DNA of 6,662 bases. It comes from Bordetella parapertussis. Lineage in GTDB: Bacteria > Pseudomonadota > Gammaproteobacteria > Burkholderiales > Burkholderiaceae_B. Shown here in pieces: positions 1-6,528 of this stretch (the stretch's first letter is position 1; every line of letters begins with the position of its first letter). The position numbers and the translations under genes are program-made. The stretch covers positions 1-6,662 of the forward strand of contig CALQNE010000193.1 of NCBI GenBank assembly GCA_943331855.1, given 5' to 3'. Under the pieces are notes generated by a model. That model did not search any database, was not told the origin of the DNA, and saw nothing but the letters and a program-made list of their open reading frames with translations.

Positions 1-621
1 CATCAAGCGCGACATATCTTCTTGTAACCGCGCCAAGTCATGCGCCAGAGTTTGCCGAACGGCCGCGAACGATTTACCGGCAAAGTTATGGTTGAAAAAG
101 TTAGCCGCTTCGATGAGAGACGTCGCCGTGTAGTCACGCGGGGTCAGCAGGATGCGGTTTTGCACATCGCCATCGGGTGTCACAATAATCAATAAGATGC
201 GTTTTTCAGAGAGTCGAATAAATTCGATCTGGTGAAACACCTGTGCCCTGCGGGGCGACAAAACGACCCCTGCAAACTGACTCAGGCTCGACAACATGGC
301 TGCCGCTGCCTGCACGGCCCGAGCCGGGTCAGAGCCCGTTTGCAAATCGCGTACCGTCGACACGGGCCGCAAATCAATCGGCTGCGAGGTGAGCATGGTG
401 TCGACAAACAACCGATACCCCCGCGGCGTGGGGATTCTACCCGCCGACGTATGGGGGCTATGGATGAGGCCAAGCTCTTCAAGGTCGGCCATGACATTGC
501 GGATAGTTGCCGGAGACAACTCGAACATTTTTGAGAGCGTGCGCGAGCCGACCGGCTGGCCATCGTCTATGTAACGTTCAATAAGCGCTTTAAGCAGCGC
601 ACGCGCACGATCATCCATCAT
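1..621 (-). CDS. hrcA: Heat-inducible transcription repressor HrcA, N-terminal part (runs off the left edge)
   Basis: An uninterrupted minus-strand frame runs from the ATG at 621 to the window edge, giving 207 codons; the family is usually about 340 residues, so the C-terminal third is outside. The N-terminal winged-helix DNA-binding domain is clear: [13 protein letters not shown] near residues 17-29, [16 protein letters not shown] at 36-51 (recognition helix), and [15 protein letters not shown] at 56-70, all HrcA hallmarks. The rest is the start of the GAF-like domain. HrcA is a cytoplasmic repressor that binds CIRCE inverted repeats ahead of groE/dnaK-type chaperone genes and needs GroEL to stay active (family knowledge). 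Two ATG codons are adjacent (619-621 and 616-618); the second is slightly better spaced from an AGGG upstream. The gene is divergent from nadK. I see no CIRCE copy in the spacer, so autoregulation through CIRCE is not supported here. The identification is very secure. Confidence 0.96.
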   Translation of the reverse strand, partial: MMDDRARALLKALIERYIDDGQPVGSRTLSKMFELSPATIRNVMADLEELGLIHSPHTSAGRIPTPRGYRLFVDTMLTSQPIDLRPVSTVRDLQTGSDPARAVQAAAAMLSSLSQFAGVVLSPRRAQVFHQIEFIRLSEKRILLIIVTPDGDVQNRILLTPRDYTATSLIEAANFFNHNFAGKSFAAVRQTLAHDLARLQEDMSRLM

Positions 622-646
622 TGCCCTATTTTACCTTTGTCGACCC

Positions 647-652
647 TATAAT
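647..652 (+). promoter_or_regulatory. Probable -10 box for nadK-recN
   Basis: A perfect TATAAT lies in the hrcA/nadK divergent spacer. The best -35 candidate, TTGCCC at 621-626, is 20 bases away, which is long and overlaps the hrcA start codon; no better-spaced -35 is visible. A transcript starting near 659 would leave a leader of about 23 bases before the ATG at 682. The -10 match is seen directly; promoter activity is inferred. Confidence 0.5.
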
Positions 653-681
653 CGGTTAGATTTTCTTGGAATGTGAGCCCA

Positions 682-1581
682 ATGCATTTTCCTATTATTG
701 CGCTAGTTGGTCGTTATCAGGACTCAGGCCTGCACGCCCCCCTGCGCGCCCTCGCCAAGCAATTGCTGCAAGAAGGCTCGCAGGTGCTAATTGAGGCGGA
801 CACCGCCCGGCAAACGGGTGTCAACGAATACCCAAGCGCCAGTTTTACCGAAATCGGTCACACTGCGCATCTGGCGATTGTGATGGGGGGCGATGGCACC
901 ATGCTGGGCGCCGCACGCCACTTGGCACCCTTTGATGTTCCGGTGGTCGGAATCAATCACGGGCGTTTAGGTTTTATTACCGATATCCCCCTAGAAAACT
1001 CTACCCAGGCGTTGACTGACTTGCTTCTGGGCCGTTACGAAACCGAAACGCGCATGCTACTGAGCGCCACCGTCTGGCGCGGCGCCGAACAAATGTTTGC
1101 CGCAACCGCGCTCAATGATGTGGTGCTAAACCGCTCTGGGCGCGGCGGCATGATCGAAGTACGCGTCGAAGTCAATGATACGTATATGTACACCCAACGC
1201 GCTGATGGCCTCATTGTGGCGACTCCAACAGGGTCAACGGCCTACGCACTTTCTTCGGCAGGCCCTATTTTGCACCCTGAAGTCGCCGCGATTGTCTTGG
1301 TGCCTGTTGCCCCACAAACGCTCTCAAACCGTCCGATTGTGATCCCTGCAGATGGGGTCTTAAACATGACGCTGACTGCGATGGGCCGCAGCGAAGGGGG
1401 GGCCAGCGTGCACTTCGACATGCAAACCTGGTCAGATTTGATGCCAGGCGATCGGATTGTGGTGCAACGTGCGCCGCACAATATCCGGTTCTTGCACCCT
1501 GCTGGTTATAGTTTTTTTTCGACTCTACGCCGCAAGCTAGACTGGAACCGAATGCCCCGCTCGGGCAGCGAGGCCGAATAG
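682..1581 (+). CDS. nadK: NAD kinase (ATP-dependent NAD phosphorylation to NADP)
   Basis: This cytoplasmic enzyme makes NADP from NAD and ATP, the only de novo route to NADP in most bacteria. From the ATG at 682 the protein is 299 residues, a normal length. Family motifs are intact: GGDGT at 69-73 with the catalytic Asp71, GINHGRLGF at 90-98, the ND pair at 145-146 (NAD-binding loop), and DGLIVATPTGSTAY at 175-188. A GTG at 673 in the same frame would add three residues. I prefer the ATG because homologues as I recall them begin at MHFP, and because a start at 673 would leave a leader of only about 14 bases behind the TATAAT at 647. Ribosome-binding signals are weak for both starts. The stop is followed after 3 bases by recN, so the two are almost certainly co-transcribed. 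The identification is very secure; the start is less so. Confidence 0.96.
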   Translation: MHFPIIALVGRYQDSGLHAPLRALAKQLLQEGSQVLIEADTARQTGVNEYPSASFTEIGHTAHLAIVMGGDGTMLGAARHLAPFDVPVVGINHGRLGFITDIPLENSTQALTDLLLGRYETETRMLLSATVWRGAEQMFAATALNDVVLNRSGRGGMIEVRVEVNDTYMYTQRADGLIVATPTGSTAYALSSAGPILHPEVAAIVLVPVAPQTLSNRPIVIPADGVLNMTLTAMGRSEGGASVHFDMQTWSDLMPGDRIVVQRAPHNIRFLHPAGYSFFSTLRRKLDWNRMPRSGSEAE

Positions 1582-1584
1582 GCC

Positions 1585-3228
1585 ATGCTGCGTGCCCTGC
1601 ACATCCGCGACTTTGTCATCGTCAGCGAAGCCGACATTACGTTTGATTCGGGCTTCACCGTTTTTTCTGGTGAAACCGGAGCGGGCAAATCAATTCTGAT
1701 TGATGCGTTGGCGCTCACTCTGGGTGAACGCGCTGACTCGTCAGTACTGCGCGAGGGCGCAACCCGTGCCGAAATCAGCGCGGTCTTCGAGATACCCGAT
1801 TCGCTCACCCACTGGCTGACTGAAAACGACTTAAACGCCGATCAAGAGCTCGTTTTACGGCGCGTCATTGATTCGCAAGGTCGCAGCCGTGCCTATGTCA
1901 ATGGCTCGGTCGTGACCATCACACAGCTGCGCGAAATTGGTGAGCATCTGATCGACATTCATGGCCAGCACGCCCACCAAAGTTTGTTACGCGCTGACAA
2001 TCAACGCGAGCTGCTTGATGCGCACGGCAACCTTCAGCCTTTACGTCAAAGCACCGCGGCAGCGTTCAAGGCGTGGCGTTCGATTGAAAAGCAATTGAGT
2101 CTATCTGAACAAGATGCCAGCATCTTGGCTCAAGCGCGTGAACGACTTGAATGGCAAACCAGCGAGCTGGCACGCCTGTCACTGGGCCCCACTGAATGGG
2201 CCGAAGTCTCTTCTGAGCATACGCGTCTGGCCAATGGCCAGTCCCTCTTAGATGGCGCCGCGCAAACGCTTGCCTCGCTCGATGAAAACGACACGTCGGT
2301 GCACCATCAATTGGGCGCAGCGGTACAGCGCATCAGCCAGTTACTTCGTCACGATCCGGGTTTACAAACCGTACACGATTCGCTCGATTCCGCCCATATC
2401 GCCGTGAGCGAAGCGGTATCCGATTTAAACGACTACGTCTCACGCGCCGAGCTTGATCCGGCACGACTCGCTGTCCTGGACAACCGACTGCGCGCCATTT
2501 TTGAATTAGCCCGCAAATTTAAGACCGAGCCAACAGATCTCTACCAATTTGAACAAACGCTCAAAGCAGAACTCAGCGCCTTACAAAGCGCCAGCGATAT
2601 TGACGCCTTGCGCGCGCAATCACTTGCGCGACGCACTGAGTATGAGACCACCGCAAAAGCCCTCTCGGCTGCACGTGCAAAAGCCGCGACTGACCTCGGG
2701 CAACAAGTGAGTCAGGCCATGCAAACCTTAGCCATGGAAGGCGGTCAGTTCACGATCGCGATGCATGCAGCCGCACCGGCCAGTCATGGGCAAGATCAAA
2801 TTGAGTTTTTAGTCGCAGGTCACGGGGGCACCACCCCCCGACCTTTAGCCAAGGTGGCTTCCGGTGGCGAACTTGCACGAATTTCGCTGGCCTTGTCGGT
2901 CATCGCTAGCCGAGCCACGCGCGTACCCACCTTGATTTTTGACGAGGTTGATAGTGGTATCGGGGGGGCTGTCGCTGAAGTAGTCGGCAACCTACTACGT
3001 GAACTCGGTGAACGTCACCAAGTCTTATGCGTCACGCATCTGCCTCAAGTTGCCGCGCGGGGTCAACATCATTTTCAAGTCAGCAAACAAAACTCGAAGG
3101 GCAAAATCCAATCAAGTATCTCCTTGCTGCAAGCCCCCGAACGCATTGAAGAGGTCGCTCGCATGCTGGGCGGCATCAAAATCACCCGCACTACCCGTGA
3201 ACACGCTAAAGAGCTGTTGCAGATCTAA
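1585..3228 (+). CDS. recN: DNA repair protein RecN (SMC-like ATPase)
   Basis: RecN is a cytoplasmic SMC-family ATPase recruited to DNA double-strand breaks, where it holds ends or sister DNA together for RecA-dependent repair. The product is 547 residues, standard for the family. The N-terminal half of the ATPase carries Walker A GETGAGKS (29-36) and the Q-loop-like IHGQHAHQ (125-132). A Gln/Ala/Leu/Glu-rich middle (about 150-390) is the expected coiled coil. The C-terminal half has the signature ASGGELARISLA (425-436), Walker B LIFDEVDSG (450-458) and the H-loop VTHLPQVA (483-490). All catalytic motifs are present. It starts 3 bases after the nadK stop, so translation is probably coupled. 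I saw no LexA-type box directly ahead of it, as expected for a gene inside an operon. It converges on fur with 13 bases between the stops. Confidence 0.97.
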   Translation: MLRALHIRDFVIVSEADITFDSGFTVFSGETGAGKSILIDALALTLGERADSSVLREGATRAEISAVFEIPDSLTHWLTENDLNADQELVLRRVIDSQGRSRAYVNGSVVTITQLREIGEHLIDIHGQHAHQSLLRADNQRELLDAHGNLQPLRQSTAAAFKAWRSIEKQLSLSEQDASILAQARERLEWQTSELARLSLGPTEWAEVSSEHTRLANGQSLLDGAAQTLASLDENDTSVHHQLGAAVQRISQLLRHDPGLQTVHDSLDSAHIAVSEAVSDLNDYVSRAELDPARLAVLDNRLRAIFELARKFKTEPTDLYQFEQTLKAELSALQSASDIDALRAQSLARRTEYETTAKALSAARAKAATDLGQQVSQAMQTLAMEGGQFTIAMHAAAPASHGQDQIEFLVAGHGGTTPRPLAKVASGGELARISLALSVIASRATRVPTLIFDEVDSGIGGAVAEVVGNLLRELGERHQVLCVTHLPQVAARGQHHFQVSKQNSKGKIQSSISLLQAPERIEEVARMLGGIKITRTTREHAKELLQI

Positions 3229-3241
3229 GGGCTTTTCGCGA

Positions 3242-3673
3242 CTAGCGCTCAGCGCGATGGCAAGCCGTACAAACCCCGTACAAGACCATCGCGTGGCTTT
3301 CTAGAATAAAACCGTTATCGCGTGCAACTTTGTGTTGGCGCTTTTCGATGTCGGTATCTGTAAACTCTGCGACCTTTCCGCAGTGCGTGCAAATCAGATG
3401 ATCATGATGATCGCCGTCATTTAATTCGAAAATCGCCTTGCCACCATCAAACTGACTACGCGCCAAGATGCCGGCTTGCTCAAACTGTGTCAGCACCCGA
3501 TAGACCGTCGCCAAACCAATATCAATACTTTCACCGATTAAAGCCCGATAAACATCTTCGGCACTGAGGTGTCGCGAACCCGATTTACGAAAAATATCCA
3601 ATATTTTTAAACGTGGGAACGTCGCCTTGAGACCCACATTTTTGAGGTCATTGGGGTCATTTTCGGTGTACAT
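3242..3673 (-). CDS. fur: Ferric uptake regulator Fur
   Basis: Fur is a dimeric metal-sensing DNA-binding repressor that, with Fe(II), shuts down iron-acquisition genes. The 143-residue product matches the family in length. The N-terminal winged helix includes [14 protein letters not shown] (15-28), [11 protein letters not shown] (35-45) and the recognition segment [17 protein letters not shown] (53-69). The C-terminal dimerisation and metal domain has the HHDHLIC motif (89-95), the Cys pair C95/C98, and a second Cys pair C135/C138 near the end, as expected for a structural zinc site. The ATG at 3673 is chosen because a GAGGA Shine-Dalgarno sits seven bases upstream on the minus strand; an in-frame TTG at 3679 would fall between them. 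The gene is divergent from bamE and convergent with recN. I see no strong classical Fur box ahead of it. Confidence 0.97.
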   Translation of the reverse strand: MYTENDPNDLKNVGLKATFPRLKILDIFRKSGSRHLSAEDVYRALIGESIDIGLATVYRVLTQFEQAGILARSQFDGGKAIFELNDGDHHDHLICTHCGKVAEFTDTDIEKRQHKVARDNGFILESHAMVLYGVCTACHRAER

Positions 3674-3819
3674 GGGCAATTCCTCGTTTTGGCCCTGGAC
3701 ACACAGGGATTTAAGGGAAAACCACCCAAAAATCGCGCAAGAGCGTGTGAGAGACCAACGTTTGACCGCGTAAACCTTTATGATAACGTCTTTGGCTGTT
3801 TATCCGATAGAGGTTCGCA
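3674..3819. promoter_or_regulatory. Divergent fur/bamE control region
   Basis: These 146 bases have no convincing gene and must hold both divergent promoters. On the plus strand, TTGACC (3762-3767) and TATGAT (3779-3784) each resemble sigma-70 boxes but lie only 11 bases apart; the better-spaced partner of TTGACC is a weak TAACGT (3784-3789). An interrupted inverted repeat, GATAA (3782-3786) and TTATC (3800-3804), sits just ahead of bamE and could be an operator. The bamE Shine-Dalgarno AGAGG is at 3809-3813, six bases before its GTG. The minus-strand fur promoter is not clear to me. Confidence 0.35.
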
Positions 3820-4389
3820 GTGTTCAAGTTTCATACTTTTGCTTTGCACCTGCGCACAGGCTTGGCGTTGGCTCTGCTTGTGGCGACGGTTGGTTGCAGC
3901 TCAAGCCGCTGGGGCTTCCCGTATAAAGTCAGTGTTCAACAAGGAAACTGGATCACCAAAGATCAAGTTTCGCTGTTGCGCCCCGGCATGACCCGCGACC
4001 AAGTACGGTATGCCTTAGGTACCCCCATGCTGGCGAGTGCCTTGCATAGCGACCGTTGGGATTACCCCTATTTCTATCGCGCCGGAAACGGTAAAGTCGA
4101 AGAACGGACGCTGACCATTTTATTCAATGGTGCTCAGCTCGAGAGTTGGCGCGGTGAAGAACAACCTGAGATACAGCCGTTTCAGATTGCACGTGAAGAA
4201 GTACGCACTTCTGTAAAAGAGGCCAAGCAAATTGAACTTGATCGCGAGCGCGGCAGCAACGACGCAGACATTGCGCCCCTCTCGCTCATACCCGGGGTCA
4301 GCTTAGACCGCGCGCCTGGCGGGCCCAGCCTGACAGACCCTGAAGCCTTACCTGGCGTACCGGACGACGTACCGGTGCCACTGCGTTAA
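3820..4389 (+). CDS. bamE: Outer membrane lipoprotein BamE (SmpA/OmlA)
   Basis: BamE is a small lipoprotein subunit of the BAM complex, which folds beta-barrel proteins into the outer membrane; it stabilises BamA-BamD contact. The 189-residue product begins with a lipoprotein signal peptide: a hydrophobic run (about 14-24) and a lipobox ending at Cys26. Ser27 at the +2 position fits sorting to the outer membrane. The SmpA/OmlA domain follows, with QGNWITKDQVSLLRPGM (41-57), the TRDQVRYALGTP helix (58-69) and DRWDYPYFYR (78-87). A GTG start is used, with AGAGG six bases upstream. The last 70-odd residues, acidic then Pro-rich, extend beyond the E. coli protein (about 113 residues); longer forms occur in Bordetella relatives. 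dapB follows after 24 bases, likely in one transcript. Also called omlA in this group. Confidence 0.94.
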   Translation: MFKFHTFALHLRTGLALALLVATVGCSSSRWGFPYKVSVQQGNWITKDQVSLLRPGMTRDQVRYALGTPMLASALHSDRWDYPYFYRAGNGKVEERTLTILFNGAQLESWRGEEQPEIQPFQIAREEVRTSVKEAKQIELDRERGSNDADIAPLSLIPGVSLDRAPGGPSLTDPEALPGVPDDVPVPLR

Positions 4390-4413
4390 ACAAAGATTTT
4401 GGGTGATTTGGAC

Positions 4414-5214
4414 ATGATGAGAATTGCAATTGCTGGCGCCAGCGGCCGCATGGGTCGGATGTTAATCGAGTCGGTTTCTCAGTCCACCGATTTGATGCTC
4501 TGCGCCGCGCTCGACGTTACGGGGTCGCCCATGCTCGGGCAAGACGCCTGTGCCTTCTTAGGAAAACCGTGTGGCGTGCTGATCACCGACCAACTTTCGG
4601 TGCTCAAAGGCGCTGATTGTTTAATTGATTTCACTCGCCCCGAAGGCTCGTTACTACATCTGGCCGCGTGTACCCAGTTTGGGGTCAATATGGTGATTGG
4701 CACAACCGGTTTTGACGACGCGGGCAAAGCCGCTATCAATGCCGCTGCTAAAACCATTGGGGTGGTCTTTGCCCCGAACATGAGCGTTGGTGTGAATGCA
4801 ACACTCAAGTTGTTGGATATGGCGGCTCGTATTTTAAATTCAGGCTACGACGTCGAAGTTTTTGAAGCGCATCATCACCATAAGGTGGATGCACCTTCTG
4901 GTACAGCACTAAAAATGGGCGAAACGATTGCAGACGCCTGGGGCAAACCGCTTGACGAGATCGCCACCTGGACGCGCGAGGGCCACACAGGACCTCGCGA
5001 GGCTGGCACGATTGGTTTTTCGGTTGTACGGGGTGGCGATATCGTCGGTGACCATACCGTTTATTTCTGCGGTATCGGTGAGCGCATCGAAATCACACAT
5101 CGCTCAAGCAGCCGAGCCGGCTACGCAGAAGGCAGCTTGCGTGCCGCACGTTTTTTGAAAGATAAAAAAACAGGTTTATTCAACATGCAAACGGTTTTAG
5201 GGCTCACTGCTTAA
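4414..5214 (+). CDS. dapB: 4-hydroxy-tetrahydrodipicolinate reductase DapB
   Basis: DapB uses NAD(P)H to reduce 4-hydroxy-tetrahydrodipicolinate to tetrahydrodipicolinate, the second committed step of the diaminopimelate/lysine pathway, which feeds peptidoglycan. From the ATG at 4414 the protein is 266 residues, a normal length. The N-terminal nucleotide-binding fold shows GASGRMG (8-14), IDFTRPEG, and GTTGF (96-100). The catalytic and substrate segment [15 protein letters not shown] (151-165) contains the general acid/base pair His153 and Lys157 and the substrate-binding PSGT; the third His replaces an Arg found in E. coli. NMSVGVN precedes it. An in-frame TTG at 4399 would add five residues, but GGGTGA at about 4401-4406 is better placed for ATG 4414; the next codon is also ATG. 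It follows bamE closely and converges on murB. Confidence 0.97.
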   Translation: MMRIAIAGASGRMGRMLIESVSQSTDLMLCAALDVTGSPMLGQDACAFLGKPCGVLITDQLSVLKGADCLIDFTRPEGSLLHLAACTQFGVNMVIGTTGFDDAGKAAINAAAKTIGVVFAPNMSVGVNATLKLLDMAARILNSGYDVEVFEAHHHHKVDAPSGTALKMGETIADAWGKPLDEIATWTREGHTGPREAGTIGFSVVRGGDIVGDHTVYFCGIGERIEITHRSSSRAGYAEGSLRAARFLKDKKTGLFNMQTVLGLTA

Positions 5215-5229
5215 GTACTGTTATCCCTG

Positions 5230-6282
5230 TCAAACCACCACGGGTTCAATCTCGAGCATCACGCCAAAGGTTTGTTGAACAGTCTGCGAGATCGTCTGCG
5301 CCAACCTAAGCAAATCGCCAGCCTGCGCACCACCATAATTAACCAATACCAGCGCCTGTTGGTCGTGCACGCCTACGGCCGCTGACCGATGGCCTTTGAA
5401 GCCGCACTGCTCAATCAGCCATCCCGCGGCAAGCTTATAGCCACCATCAGGCTGTGGATAGGCGACCAACTGCGCAAAGCGTGCTTTAAGCGCTTGATAG
5501 TGTGCAGCAGCCACTAACGGATTTTTAAAAAAACTGCCGACATTTCCTAGCACCGCAGGGTCAGGTAATTTTCGACGACGAATCTCGCAAACCGCAGCCA
5601 GAATCATGGGCGCAGTCACGCCTTGAGGGCCAGCGTTGGCTAACAACGCATGCTGCTGGATATCAGGATACGTCAGCACGGGGCGCCACGACTTAGGCAA
5701 TGCAAACCGCACCGAAACGATTAACCAGGCGCCGCGTGGTGCGCGTTTAAAAAGGCTGTCACGATAGCCAAAGCCGCATTCTTCACGCGATAAAGTGACA
5801 AACTTTTGATCAGCGACTTGCCAGGCTGTGACAGACTCAATACGTTCGCATAGCTCAAGGCCATAGGCACCGATATTTTGCACTGGCGCGGCCCCGACGG
5901 TGCCTGGAATCAATCCTAGATTTTCAAGCCCCCACCAACCACGCGCGGTGGCCGTCACAACCCAATCGTGCCAGTTCTCGCCAGCAGCGACATCCACGAC
6001 CCACTGATCAGCGCGCTCTTCGAAAAGCGTAATGCCTTTGAGTGCGACGCGAACAACCAGCGAAGAAAACTTGCTTGGCAAAATGACATTACTGCCACCA
6101 CCCAAAAGCAAAAATCCAGGCGTTTGCACAAGCAGTTGGCCCAAGGCCGCCATCTGCTCAAGCGAATGCAGCACCACCACTTGCTCAGCCTGACAAGCAA
6201 GGCCCAAAGTGTTGAACGAGGTCAAATCAGCGGGCGCACCCATTGACGGCTCTTGCCCCCGCTGCTCAACTCGATTTGACAT
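5230..6282 (-). CDS. murB: UDP-N-acetylenolpyruvoylglucosamine reductase MurB (type I)
   Basis: MurB is a cytoplasmic FAD enzyme that uses NADPH to reduce UDP-GlcNAc-enolpyruvate to UDP-MurNAc, completing the second step of peptidoglycan precursor synthesis. The 350-residue product is close to E. coli MurB (342). FAD-binding motifs are LLGGGSNVIL (59-68) and GLENLGLIPGTVGAAPVQNIGAYG (from 118). The substrate-binding YRDS has Arg174. GNVGSFFKNP holds the catalytic Ser250, and AAGWLIEQCGFKG (285-297) is typical. The catalytic Glu at the C-terminus is best aligned as Glu346 in LEIEP. The YRDS segment and E. coli-like architecture indicate type I. The start is uncertain: ATG 6282 has no visible Shine-Dalgarno and overlaps the tRNA promoter, while ATG 6243 (residue 14) has a weak AAGAG upstream and would give 337 residues, leaving ten before the conserved NTLGL. 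Confidence 0.96.
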   Translation of the reverse strand: MSNRVEQRGQEPSMGAPADLTSFNTLGLACQAEQVVVLHSLEQMAALGQLLVQTPGFLLLGGGSNVILPSKFSSLVVRVALKGITLFEERADQWVVDVAAGENWHDWVVTATARGWWGLENLGLIPGTVGAAPVQNIGAYGLELCERIESVTAWQVADQKFVTLSREECGFGYRDSLFKRAPRGAWLIVSVRFALPKSWRPVLTYPDIQQHALLANAGPQGVTAPMILAAVCEIRRRKLPDPAVLGNVGSFFKNPLVAAAHYQALKARFAQLVAYPQPDGGYKLAAGWLIEQCGFKGHRSAAVGVHDQQALVLVNYGGAQAGDLLRLAQTISQTVQQTFGVMLEIEPVVV

Positions 6283-6306
6283 AATGGGGTGTATCTATGC
6301 TATAGT
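6276..6306 (+). promoter_or_regulatory. Probable sigma-70 promoter of the tRNA-Gly gene
   Basis: A perfect -35 TTGACA (6276-6281) is followed after 19 bases by TATAGT (6301-6306), five of six matches to the -10 consensus. The spacer is about two bases longer than ideal. Transcription would start near 6313, about 27 bases before the mature tRNA. The -35 box overlaps the proposed murB start codon on the other strand. Confidence 0.6.
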
Positions 6307-6339
6307 CTTTGACGTTGTGAATGATACAGCAGTACCCAT

Positions 6340-6415
6340 GCGGGAGTAGCTCAGTTGGTAGAGCGCAACCTTGCCAAGGTTGAGGTCGAGAGTTCGAGAC
6401 TCTTCTCCCGCTCCA
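6340..6415 (+). tRNA. tRNA-Gly (anticodon GCC)
   Basis: The 76-base sequence folds as a complete cloverleaf. The acceptor stem is GCGGGAG (6340-6346) with CTCCCGC (6405-6411), a perfect seven pairs. The D arm is GCTC/GAGC (6349-6352, 6361-6364) with an AGTTGGTA loop. The anticodon stem is CAACC/GGTTG (6366-6370, 6378-6382) around loop TTGCCAA, with anticodon GCC at 6373-6375, reading GGC and GGU. The T arm is GAGAG/CTCTT (one G-U pair) around TTCGAGA. The discriminator is T6412 and CCA is encoded at 6413-6415. No second tRNA follows before the insertion sequence. Confidence 0.97.
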
Positions 6416-6459
6416 AATTTATTTGGTGTCCGCATACGATTCAAGCGCCTACGCGCCAT

Positions 6460-6478
6460 AAAAAAAGACCTCACTTTT
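6460..6478 (+). other. Possible left arm of an intrinsic terminator, cut by the insertion sequence
   Basis: Seven A residues (6460-6466) run into GACCTCAC and then TTTT at the boundary of the insertion sequence. This is the shape of the 5' half of a bidirectional intrinsic terminator, whose other half would be GAGGTC followed by T residues. No such arm is present to the right before the element begins, so the arm looks orphaned. This is inference from shape only; the 62 bases between the tRNA and the element hold nothing else I can name. Confidence 0.25.
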
Positions 6479-6503
6479 GAACTGACCCCATAAAGTTGGA
6501 CAC
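6478..6503 (+). repeat. Left terminal inverted repeat of the IS3-family element
   Basis: The segment opens with TGAACTGACCCC and continues through AGTTGGACAC, matching the usual left-end pattern of IS150-like elements. The inner boundary is approximate because the matching right end lies outside the window. The three bases just before it (TTT, 6475-6477) would be the candidate target duplication. Confidence 0.65.
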
Positions 6504-6528
6504 CCTTCCAGCCTTTTGGGGTTTTTTC

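Noticed and set aside
232..574. Open frames on the plus strand (232-534, 296-574) and on the minus strand (282-563) within hrcA
   Set aside because: They overlap the hrcA coding frame, which has strong family motifs along its whole length; their translations are Arg/Cys-rich and resemble no protein I know.
1242..1808. Antisense open frames across nadK and the nadK/recN junction
   Set aside because: They lie opposite well-supported genes and show no recognisable motifs or convincing ribosome-binding sites.
1396..2968. Homopolymer tracts: G7 at 1396-1402 and T8 at 1512-1519 in nadK, G7 at 2962-2968 in recN, considered as phase-variation switches
   Set aside because: They encode conserved residues in frame (for example GYSFFS in NadK and SGIGGA of the RecN Walker B region) in housekeeping genes; chance and codon use explain them.
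3226..3260. A TCGCG/CGCGA hairpin (3236-3240 with 3253-3257) at the recN/fur convergence as a terminator
   Set aside because: The stem is only five pairs with a 12-base loop and no T run follows on either strand.
3689..3991. A 100-codon plus-strand frame starting in the fur/bamE spacer and running into bamE
   Set aside because: It overlaps bamE in another frame, has Cys/Arg/Trp-rich shadow composition and no family signature; bamE has a lipobox and domain in its own frame.
4479..5158. Open frames in other phases within dapB
   Set aside because: All are shadows of dapB, whose motifs cover the same stretch.
5955..6246. A minus-strand frame (5955-6200) and a plus-strand frame (5968-6246) within murB
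   Set aside because: They coincide with the conserved FAD-binding part of murB and have no independent support.
6425..6431. GGTGTCC just after the tRNA, matching the complement of GGACACC in the IS end, as a remnant of an earlier insertion
   Set aside because: A seven-base match is too short, and the bases around it do not continue the terminal repeat.
6505..6528. C-rich then GGGGTTTTTT stretch ahead of orfA as a terminator inside the element
   Set aside because: The pairing is poor, and the GGGG is better explained as the orfA ribosome-binding site.
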